A stretch of 24,244 nt of DNA, from the NCBI GenBank assembly GCA_016292545.1, contig JAEDIG010000023.1, forward strand, positions 1 through 24,244, read 5' to 3'. The DNA comes from Bacteroidaceae bacterium (GTDB taxonomy: Bacteria > Bacteroidota > Bacteroidia > Bacteroidales > Bacteroidaceae). The position numbers and the translations under genes are program-made. Under the pieces are notes generated by a model. The model was not told the origin of the DNA and ran no database searches. It saw nothing but the letters and a program-made list of their open reading frames with translations. Within the stretch, counting starts at the first letter, position 1; each line of letters begins with the position of its first letter. This document shows positions 15,114 through 22,145 of the stretch, piece by piece.

Positions 15114-16808
15114 TTATTTGATGAGTGTTTTCTTTCCGTTGTGGATATAGAGGCCTCGGGTGGGACGAGTGGCCGGGGTGCCGTCCATGCGGTACCACTG
15201 GCCGCCCTCAGCATGTTCGGCCTTCACCTTGCCAATGGCATCCGTGCCGCCGCAGAAGGTGAAACTCATGAGGCCGTCGGCTCCTTCGGTGATGTCTTCC
15301 ACGGGTTTTCCCATGAAATAGCGGCCGTCACTTCCGGCGGTGAAAATCTGGGCCGAAGGCAGGGAGGTGTCGGTGAGCGAGGTGTTGCCCGAAATGCCGG
15401 GATAGGGGTCGCCCTTTATGCTCTGCACATTGAAGCCCTCGTCGTTGTCGGCCAGGAATACGGTGCAGCGCTGGTGGTTCACGGTGTTGTTCACTATGTT
15501 GCTTTCCCAGACACTGTAGTTATAGTCGACATGCAGAATCATGAGCCCATGGCCATAGGCGTATTCGTCCCATCCCGTGTTCTGCCGGTTCTCCAGCAGG
15601 TAGTATTCGTTCTGATTGGCATCGTTGTAGATGACGTATGATGCTCCGCCCTCCGAAAGGGCCGCCATGCTGTCCACCCTGCACGGCGACAGGAGCGGCA
15701 CGGGATCGGCCCATCCACAAGACCATCGCTCGAAGGAGGTGTAGTTGACAGGTGTCTCGCCCTGCATGTTCTTGCCGCAATAGCAACCATAATCCATCAG
15801 GCTCCACACAGAGAAGCCATACACGTTGCCTCCCCTCGTGTGATAGAGGTCGGCCAGCCCCAGGCAATGGCTGAACTCGTGGCAGAAGGTGCCTATGCCG
15901 TCGGGCGTAGTGCCCGAACCGCCATACAGCTCGCAGCTGCATGCATAGCGGCTCACCTTCACCCCGTCCAGATAGATTGGGGTGATGTTGTAGGCATGGG
16001 GCCACACGCATCCCGTGCCGCCTCCGCCGGCTTCGCCGTGGCCGGCATATAGCACAAACACCTGCTCCACGGTGCCGTCCTGGTCCCAGTCGTAGACGGA
16101 AAAGTCCACGTCGGGGTTCACCAGCCTGCAGGCTTCCTCCACCATTTCCTCTGCGCGTATGTCGTTTCCGTACCTGTCGTTGGCACCATAGTAGTAGCGG
16201 CTGCCCGACAGTGTTACGGGACCCGCCACATCGAAGGAAAGGTCGAAGAGGCCGTTGCTCTGGTCCAGGAAGTAGCGGTTCACGCTGGCATGGATGTTGT
16301 ACTCCGGTGCCCCATTGCCGTTGAGCAGGCGGTTGTAGAATGTGTTCACACCGGCATGGGAGAACTTCACGTCGGCATATTCCACCAGGATTACCAGTCC
16401 TCTGCGCTGCCCCGTGATGGGTTCGCCGAAGCGGGTGGAGCGGGTAGCCGGTGCCAATGCGCGCGCTTTTTCTGCGGCATTCGTGAGCATTTCACCCGCG
16501 TTGCCGTGCAGGCGCAGGAAAGTGGTTTCCTCCTGTCCGCGCATGTCGGTTTCATGGGCCAGCACCGACGAGGGGCGCATCAGGCCTGTCACATCGGTAG
16601 TGGCATGATAGAAGCTCCCGTCCTCGGCCTGCAGCAGGGGCAGGGCATCGTCGGTGAGATAATAGTGGAGATGCTCATCGCCGTGGAGCGTGACGGCCAC
16701 TGTGGAACCGTCTTTCTGTGTGGCTTGAAATCGCACCCGAAGGGCAGGCACGGCCATTGCACACAAGGCTGCCTGCAGAACCAGTGTGAAGATAATTATC
16801 CTTTTCAT
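15114..16808 (-). CDS. M6-family secreted metalloprotease
   Basis: The ATG of MKRIIIFTLVLQAALCAMA gives a clear Sec signal peptide and 564 residues. The frame stays open another 51 codons upstream, but that overlaps the GH76 gene. A propeptide-like region runs to about residue 125 (ending near RSTRFGEPITG). The catalytic domain follows (RRGLVILVEYADVKF) and carries the zinc motif HEFSH with His310, Glu311 and His314, in the context CHEFSHCLGLADLYH; M6 (immune inhibitor A-like) proteases have this form. The last residues, YRMDGTPATRPTRGLYIHNGKKTLIK-like, form a short C-terminal tail common on secreted Prevotella proteins and possibly a type IX secretion signal. It sits between GH76 and GH95. 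A run of ten A precedes the start codon. Confidence 0.88.
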   Translation of the reverse strand: MKRIIIFTLVLQAALCAMAVPALRVRFQATQKDGSTVAVTLHGDEHLHYYLTDDALPLLQAEDGSFYHATTDVTGLMRPSSVLAHETDMRGQEETTFLRLHGNAGEMLTNAAEKARALAPATRSTRFGEPITGQRRGLVILVEYADVKFSHAGVNTFYNRLLNGNGAPEYNIHASVNRYFLDQSNGLFDLSFDVAGPVTLSGSRYYYGANDRYGNDIRAEEMVEEACRLVNPDVDFSVYDWDQDGTVEQVFVLYAGHGEAGGGGTGCVWPHAYNITPIYLDGVKVSRYACSCELYGGSGTTPDGIGTFCHEFSHCLGLADLYHTRGGNVYGFSVWSLMDYGCYCGKNMQGETPVNYTSFERWSCGWADPVPLLSPCRVDSMAALSEGGASYVIYNDANQNEYYLLENRQNTGWDEYAYGHGLMILHVDYNYSVWESNIVNNTVNHQRCTVFLADNDEGFNVQSIKGDPYPGISGNTSLTDTSLPSAQIFTAGSDGRYFMGKPVEDITEGADGLMSFTFCGGTDAIGKVKAEHAEGGQWYRMDGTPATRPTRGLYIHNGKKTLIK

Positions 16809-16843
16809 GACAATGTTTTTTTTTTCTTGTATCGTTCTTTGAC

Positions 16844-18403
16844 TTATGGTTCCGGCATTGCATTGAAGGCGGCCGAGATGCAGGTCATGGCCCCCACCCC
16901 ATCGTGCCGGAAATCGCCTCCGTTGGAGAAGCAGAATCCGTCGGGGGTCTTGGTCATCCATGCGCTCATGCTCACCCCCTGTTCGTTCCTGTTGTTATAG
17001 GCATGAAAGGCGTTGGCAGCCATCCATTGCAGCCACCGGGGCTGGCTGGTGAGCACTGCATACTGGCGCACATAGCGCATCAATATGCCCTTGAATCCCG
17101 TGAGGTCGCCCTTCACCGTCTGACACACGTTTATGATGCCATGGCCATCGGTCAGATGGCTGGCTGTCCATTCCATCAGGGCATCGGCATCCTGCCTGAA
17201 GACAGGGTCACCGAAATGGGCATACAGCATGCAAGCCGCCCCCAGGCTTGTGCCCTGGTTATAGGTAGACGACCAGTGGTTGGCAATCTTGCGGGTGTGG
17301 GGGTCATAGCAGTCGAACACCTGCCCATTGAAATGCCCGCCGGCCATGTTGTAAAGAATGGCCCGCTGCCCCATGTAGGTGGCCCGTGCCTTGTCGTAGT
17401 AGGCCTTGTTGCCCGTGGCCTGAGCCAGATAGCAGGCAGCCACGGCAGCTGGTCCGTTGATGCAGCTGTTGGTGGTGGGCTTGCCCATACACCATATCAG
17501 TGTGTGGTCGCCATGCTTGTCGGCTCTTGCATACATCATATCGAAATTGGCCTTGGCCGGACGCAGGTATTCCTTCCGTCCGGTGAGCAGATAGGCACGT
17601 GTGCAGGCGATGCACATCCATGCAATGTCGTCGTTATAGTCGTTCTTGCGCCAGTCGGTGCCGTTGCGGTGGCAGAAGTTGCGGAAGAGCTGGTCGAACA
17701 TGGTGGCATAGCAGGTGTCGCCCGTGGTTTCGAGGGCATCCACCACTATTTCCATCATCTCAGCGTCTTCCCACCAGCCGCCCTTGCCGATGATGTGCCC
17801 CACCTGGGCCGGACGGTAATACTGACGTTTCCAGCAGGTCATCATCTCGTCGCGCACGGCTGGAGTGAGCTCCGATGGCATGGAGGAATCTGTGGTCACG
17901 CACCAATGGATGCGCTGCGGGGTCGACTTTGCGGCCACTGCCAGAGTGAGCTGGATGCCATCGCGGCCGCCCGGGGCAGCCGAAAGGCACAGGCCGGGAT
18001 CGGCCTTGGGGCGTATGATGTAGGTGTGGGGCGTTCCGGCTACGGGTTCCGCCACCCACACTCCCCGGCGGGAGGCTTCCGAGGCGGTTGTCTGTATCAG
18101 CCGCCCGCCGGAAACCACGGCGGAATCAACAGCCAGACACAATCCCGTATAGGCATTGCGCAGGATGGCTCCGTCCTCGCCCACGGTTTCCACCAGCCAG
18201 CGCTGGGCCGGCACATTGGTTTCGCTCCACGTCATCACCCTGCTTCCGGGCGTGAGCGAGGAATTTTCGGCAGAGAGCACATGCCCACGGGTGTCTTGTG
18301 CAATGCGCACGGTTTGTCCCGAACGGGGCCAGGAATAGCCTGCCAATGTGGCCAGGCACACCAAGGCAACGGCAATCGTGCGATAGGTTTTTGTTTGTTT
18401 CAT
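16844..18403 (-). CDS. GH76 alpha-1,6-mannanase-like enzyme with N-terminal ricin-type lectin domain
   Basis: The 519-residue protein has a Sec signal peptide (residues 1 to about 24, IAVALVCLATLAGYS). Residues about 30-170 form a beta-trefoil-like lectin domain with QRW and QRIHW turns of the ricin QxW type. The (alpha/alpha)6 GH76 domain follows from about 180 to the end. Its catalytic pair is Asp258-Asp259 in NDYNDDIAWM, and GGWWEDAEMMEI and NHWSSTYNQGTSLGA are further family signatures. GH76 enzymes are endo-acting on alpha-1,6-mannan backbones such as yeast mannan; the substrate here is inferred. The gene lies 35 bases upstream of the M6 protease and 21 downstream of the zinc-ribbon membrane protein gene. 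The lectin domain probably binds mannan or galactose-type ligands. Confidence 0.88.
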   Translation of the reverse strand: MKQTKTYRTIAVALVCLATLAGYSWPRSGQTVRIAQDTRGHVLSAENSSLTPGSRVMTWSETNVPAQRWLVETVGEDGAILRNAYTGLCLAVDSAVVSGGRLIQTTASEASRRGVWVAEPVAGTPHTYIIRPKADPGLCLSAAPGGRDGIQLTLAVAAKSTPQRIHWCVTTDSSMPSELTPAVRDEMMTCWKRQYYRPAQVGHIIGKGGWWEDAEMMEIVVDALETTGDTCYATMFDQLFRNFCHRNGTDWRKNDYNDDIAWMCIACTRAYLLTGRKEYLRPAKANFDMMYARADKHGDHTLIWCMGKPTTNSCINGPAAVAACYLAQATGNKAYYDKARATYMGQRAILYNMAGGHFNGQVFDCYDPHTRKIANHWSSTYNQGTSLGAACMLYAHFGDPVFRQDADALMEWTASHLTDGHGIINVCQTVKGDLTGFKGILMRYVRQYAVLTSQPRWLQWMAANAFHAYNNRNEQGVSMSAWMTKTPDGFCFSNGGDFRHDGVGAMTCISAAFNAMPEP

Positions 18404-18424
18404 GATGTAGGATTGTTGTTGTTG

Positions 18425-19387
18425 TTAATGAATTTCCGGTTTGGTGCCTGCCGCTGCGGTGTTTTCCGTGCCGCATCGCGTGCATACACCGGGTGCATGC
18501 ATCTTGGCACCGCACACACCGCAGCGCAGGTGTGGCGCAAAACGGCGCACATAGCGCACCACAGCCCACACGGCGTAGAGCATGAAAAGCAGATAGTCGA
18601 GCTGGAAGCGTGCGGCCAGGCTGAGCAGGATATACCCCACCATGAACAGGCCGATGAGCGACACGCCGTAGCGGAAGGCCGAAAGAGGGGGCAACATGCT
18701 GAGCACATCATCGGCAGCAGCCACCAGACAAACCAATGCCAGCCATACGGCCGACAGGAAAAGGCTCAGCACCAGCGGCAGGCCAAAGGGGTTGAGCGTG
18801 GGGTGGAAATAGAACACCTCCCAGGTTTCGGGCACATAGCGCTGGATGCTGCCATACAGCAATACGGCCACGAAAAAGAGCAGGGCCGAAGCCGTGGGAT
18901 AGAAGGAGGCAATGTCGTTGAAATGGGGGAAATGGAGCTGCCTGCGGCGGTTTCTCCACAGCAGCTGCACCAGTGCCATGCCGGCCACGAAGAGGAGGAA
19001 CACCAGCAGATGGCGCTGGCTGAAGAGATAGATGAACTGGCTGATGGGGTCATTGGGAACCACATGGGAGAGCAGTTCCTGCTCGTGCATCCACCCTTGG
19101 GTGACCTGGTCGTGGGCCACCTTCACCCACACGCTGTCCGTTGTATCCTCGGGAATGACGGTGAATCCGGCCACCACCAGTTCGTCGCCACGATGGATGA
19201 CGGGCATGTAGGAGGAGGTGTCGACGGGCTGGTTGTGGAGAGGCCGGTCCACTTGCAGCATCATGCTGTCCGACATACATATAAAATTATAGTTCACGCC
19301 ATAGCAGCGGTTGCCCGGCTGCGGCGGGTAGTGGCATGCCTGCAAGAGGGCAGACAGGAAGAGAAGGTGTAGCAGCTTAATCTTCAT
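18425..19387 (-). CDS. Polytopic membrane lipoprotein with SH3-like and zinc-ribbon domains, function unknown
   Basis: The ATG of MKIKLLHLLFLSALLQAC gives 320 residues with a lipobox ending at Cys18. Residues about 45-115 look like an SH3-type beta domain (DSVWVKVAHDQVTQGWMHEQELL). Five hydrophobic segments follow (LLVFLLFVAGMALVQLLW; ASALLFFVAVLLYGSI; LPLVLSLFLSAVWLALVC; LIGLFMVGYILLSLAA; LLFMLYAVWAVVRYV). The C-terminus holds a zinc ribbon of CxxC-x9-CxxC form (CGVCGAKMHAPGVCTRC). With an exported lipid anchor and five helices, the zinc ribbon would face the cytoplasm. The core resembles an unnamed family found next to U32 proteins in Bacteroides. It overlaps the U32 gene by 11 bases, so translation is probably coupled. 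Confidence 0.8.
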   Translation of the reverse strand: MKIKLLHLLFLSALLQACHYPPQPGNRCYGVNYNFICMSDSMMLQVDRPLHNQPVDTSSYMPVIHRGDELVVAGFTVIPEDTTDSVWVKVAHDQVTQGWMHEQELLSHVVPNDPISQFIYLFSQRHLLVFLLFVAGMALVQLLWRNRRRQLHFPHFNDIASFYPTASALLFFVAVLLYGSIQRYVPETWEVFYFHPTLNPFGLPLVLSLFLSAVWLALVCLVAAADDVLSMLPPLSAFRYGVSLIGLFMVGYILLSLAARFQLDYLLFMLYAVWAVVRYVRRFAPHLRCGVCGAKMHAPGVCTRCGTENTAAAGTKPEIH

Positions 19388-21188
19388 ACGCAACGGTCAT
19401 CTGGCATTTTTTACAGTCGAAGCGCAGGCGGAACCTGCGGCCGTCCATCGAGCGCAGGTAGAGCGGCTCGGGCAGCGGTGTGGGGCACGGTTTGCCATGC
19501 AGACAATGTCCCAGCTGGTAGCGCAGGCAATAGCGGCAGGTCATGAGCACGGGCGAAGACGGCTGTGCAGCAGCCGTTTCCATGGCTTCGGTGATATGGG
19601 AGAAACCCATCTCTCCGCAAACCCGGCGTGACAACGCGTTGCTCACATTGAACGCCTCTACATCCCGTGGAGCCGGCGCGGGCGCCACATCCGTCTGCTG
19701 CGGAGGGCGCACGGGCGGCTGTTCGTCGAGCAAGGCGATGAGCCGTCGCCTCCATTCTGCCAGCACACTGCGCGGAATGAACCATTCGCGCGAAAAGCGG
19801 GTGTGGAATGCAGTGGAGTGGTAGTGTGTGTCGCCCAGGCGCGCCAGTGTCTGTTCCATCTGCTGGGTTTGCGGCATTCGTGCCTCCGTATGGGTGCAGG
19901 TGAAGGATTGCCCCACGGCCAGGCCGTCTTCCCGCTGGGCTTCCAGCCGGAATCCGTCCTCCGTTTCATCGAGCAGCCAACGTATGCCCATCGACCGGCG
20001 GGCGGTGGGGCGCGACATGAGCCTGTCCCATTGCATGTCGGCATTGCGGTAGAGGGTGGCACGCAGGGGGATGCCGGGCATCGATGCGGGATAGAGCCGG
20101 TTGCCTTCGGCACGGTTCACACGAAAGCCCTTGAGCTCCCCGTCGCTGCCGACGAAGCACAAGCCGTCGCCGTTGGAGAAGGAGGCTGTGCCCGCCACCA
20201 CAATGCTGTCGGCCCTCACCTCCTTCACGGTGCCCACACATTTGCCCAGGCTTTTGGGTGTGTGGATGGAGGCCATATCAGGTGTGCGGCCATGGATGAA
20301 ATAGCTGGTGAACCCGCGCGAGAAGCTACGCTCGGGGTCGGGTTCGAACAGCAGTTCCACCCTGCCCCACGAGGCACGGCAATACTCCGCGCGACGGCGA
20401 AGGATATTGTCTATCTGGCGGCGGTAGAAGGCCGTGACGTTGCGCACATAGGATTCGTCCTTGAGCCTTCCCTCTATCTTGAACGACCGCACGCCTGCGT
20501 CCATCATCTCCTCCAGATGGCGGTGGCGGTCCATGTCGCGCAACGAGAGCAGGTGCTTGTGGCCCAGCAGCTTGTGGCCGTCCTTGTCCTCAAGGTCGAA
20601 CGGCAGGCGGCAGAACTGGGCGCATTCTCCCCTGTTGGCCGAGCGGCCGAAACAGAACTGGGAGGCCTGGCACCGGCCGCTGTAGCTCACGCACAGCGCG
20701 CCGTGGACAAAGGCCTCGAGCGGCATGTCGGGCACAGCACGATGGAGGGCCGAAATCTCGTCCACACCACATTCGCGCGCCAGCACCACCTGGCTGAACC
20801 CCATATCCCGGAGCCATCTGACCTGTGCGGCCGAACGGTTGTCCATCTGTGTGCTGGCATGGAGCGGGATGGGCGGCAGATGCAGGCCCAGCAAGGCCAG
20901 GTCCTGCACGATGAGGGCATCCACCCCTGCCTCGTGGAGCTGCCATACCAGCTGCTCCACGGCCTTCAGCTCATGGTCATAGAGGATGGTGTTGACCGTG
21001 ACGTAGATGCGCACGCCGAAGCGGTGGGCATAGCGGCACAAGCGGCCTATGTCGTCCACACTGTTGCCGGCTGCCGCACGGGCACCATAGCTGGGCGCAC
21101 CCATGTAGACGGCATCGGCTCCATGGTCCACGGCGGCCATGCCGCAGGCAAGGTTGCGGGCAGGGGCAAGCAGTTCAATGGATTTCAT
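19377..21188 (-). CDS. U32 family protein, RlhA-like (23S rRNA hydroxylation) candidate
   Basis: The ATG of MKSIELLAPARN is the standard start of the family and gives 603 residues. It has an N-terminal TIM-barrel-like U32 domain (NTILYDHEL, VDALIVQDLALL, HASTQMD), the signature VHGALCVSYSGRC, and a Cys cluster (Cys166, Cys173, Cys179, Cys189, Cys193) fit for an iron-sulfur cluster. A DUF3656-type collagenase-like region follows, and the C-terminal tail is Cys-rich (CRYCLRYQLGHC, FDCKKC). Family members were long called peptidases, but RlhA and TrhP hydroxylate rRNA and tRNA; the length is closer to RlhA (hydroxycytidine 2501). It is cytoplasmic. It overlaps metA by 14 bases and the zinc-ribbon gene by 11. 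Paralogue assignment is moderate. Confidence 0.88.
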   Translation of the reverse strand: MKSIELLAPARNLACGMAAVDHGADAVYMGAPSYGARAAAGNSVDDIGRLCRYAHRFGVRIYVTVNTILYDHELKAVEQLVWQLHEAGVDALIVQDLALLGLHLPPIPLHASTQMDNRSAAQVRWLRDMGFSQVVLARECGVDEISALHRAVPDMPLEAFVHGALCVSYSGRCQASQFCFGRSANRGECAQFCRLPFDLEDKDGHKLLGHKHLLSLRDMDRHRHLEEMMDAGVRSFKIEGRLKDESYVRNVTAFYRRQIDNILRRRAEYCRASWGRVELLFEPDPERSFSRGFTSYFIHGRTPDMASIHTPKSLGKCVGTVKEVRADSIVVAGTASFSNGDGLCFVGSDGELKGFRVNRAEGNRLYPASMPGIPLRATLYRNADMQWDRLMSRPTARRSMGIRWLLDETEDGFRLEAQREDGLAVGQSFTCTHTEARMPQTQQMEQTLARLGDTHYHSTAFHTRFSREWFIPRSVLAEWRRRLIALLDEQPPVRPPQQTDVAPAPAPRDVEAFNVSNALSRRVCGEMGFSHITEAMETAAAQPSSPVLMTCRYCLRYQLGHCLHGKPCPTPLPEPLYLRSMDGRRFRLRFDCKKCQMTVAYED

Positions 21189-22092
21189 CAATGTTGTAGG
21201 GTGTTTCCTGATAGACGTAGTAGTTGAGCCAGTTGGTGAAGAGCAGGTTGCCGTGGGCACGCCACGTAACCAGCGGCCCCTGCCCGGGATCGTCGTTGCG
21301 GTAGTAGTTGAAGGGCTTCTGGATGGGGAGGCCCTTTGACAGGTCGCGCCGGTATTCCGTGTCGAGCGTCATGGGCGAATACTCGGAGTGGCCGGTCACG
21401 AATATCTCGCGTCCGCCCCGTGCCATCACCATCGACACTCCGCTCTGTGCGCTCTCGGCGATGATGTCGAGCTGCTCCACCTTTTCAATGTCCTCGCGCC
21501 TGACCTCGGTGTGGCGGCTGTGGGGCATATAGAACACGTCGTCGAACCCGCGGAAGATGGGCAGTCTTGGCTTGAGGGGCACCTGCGGGAAGATGCCGAA
21601 CATCTTTTGGGGCAGCGGATGCTTGGGCACTCCATAGTGGTAGTAGAGGCCTGCCTGTGCCGCCCAGCAGATGTACATCACGCTGGTGACATGCGTGCGC
21701 GCCCAGTCGAAGATTTCCGTTATCTCCTGCCAGTAGGTCACCTCGGGATAGTCGAGGTGCTCCACAGGTGCTCCCGTGATAATCATACCGTCGAACTTCT
21801 CGTGGCGCATCTTCTCAAAGTCGCGATAGAAGGCCTTCATGTGCTCCACGGGCGTATTCTTGCTGGTGTGGGCCTTCACCTTCATCAGGTGGATGTCGAG
21901 CTGGAGGGGCGAGTTGGAGAGCAGGCGGATGAGGTCGGTTTCGGTGGTTATCTTCAGGGGCATCAGTTTGAGGATGACAATGCGCAGCGGGCGGATGTCC
22001 TGGCTGTTGGCCCGCTCGGTGCCCAGCACAAAGATGTTCTCGTCCTTGAGAAAATCGATGGCCGGGAGTTTGTCTGGAAGTCGTAATGGCAT
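21175..22092 (-). CDS. metA: Homoserine O-acyltransferase, probably O-acetyltransferase (MetA family)
   Basis: The 305-residue protein is full-length MetA, a class I glutamine amidotransferase-like fold that acylates homoserine in methionine synthesis. The nucleophile is Cys142 (ICWAAQAGLYYHYG), with His235 and Glu237 in TGHSEYSP completing the triad. Databases usually name such genes homoserine O-succinyltransferase. Residue 111 is Glu (GAPVEHL), the position where Gly gives succinyl and Glu gives acetyl specificity, so I predict acetyl-CoA as the donor. The ATG at 22092 lies 53 bases after the M13 gene stop and the stop overlaps the start of the U32 gene, so it likely heads or lies inside the large operon. 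No SAM riboswitch is visible upstream, and the gap is too short to hold one. Confidence 0.95.
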   Translation of the reverse strand: MPLRLPDKLPAIDFLKDENIFVLGTERANSQDIRPLRIVILKLMPLKITTETDLIRLLSNSPLQLDIHLMKVKAHTSKNTPVEHMKAFYRDFEKMRHEKFDGMIITGAPVEHLDYPEVTYWQEITEIFDWARTHVTSVMYICWAAQAGLYYHYGVPKHPLPQKMFGIFPQVPLKPRLPIFRGFDDVFYMPHSRHTEVRREDIEKVEQLDIIAESAQSGVSMVMARGGREIFVTGHSEYSPMTLDTEYRRDLSKGLPIQKPFNYYRNDDPGQGPLVTWRAHGNLLFTNWLNYYVYQETPYNIDEIH

Positions 22093-22109
22093 ATTGCTAT
22101 ATGAATCTA

Positions 22110-22125
22110 TTTATATGTATATAAA
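22110..22125. promoter_or_regulatory. AT-rich inverted repeat upstream of metA
   Basis: TTTATAT (22110-22116) and ATATAAA (22119-22125) are exact inverted arms with a two-base spacer, 17 bases upstream of the metA ATG. It could be an operator or a promoter segment in the 53-base gap. Eight consecutive G (C on the gene strand) lie directly beside it at 22126-22133. No TAnnTTTG box is seen. Confidence 0.3.
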
Positions 22126-22145
22126 GGGGGGGGCAGGCGGGTTTT

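Noticed and set aside
16816..16825. Run of ten T (A on the gene strand) before the M6 start as a phase-variable switch
   Set aside because: It lies in the non-coding leader, and A-rich leaders are normal for Bacteroidota translation starts, so no switch is needed to explain it.
16904..19372. Open frame of 822 codons on the plus strand
   Set aside because: It is antisense to GH76 and the zinc-ribbon gene, which have clear domains. Stop-poor antisense frames are common in GC-rich coding DNA, and the product shows no domain and an unnatural His/Gly-rich composition.
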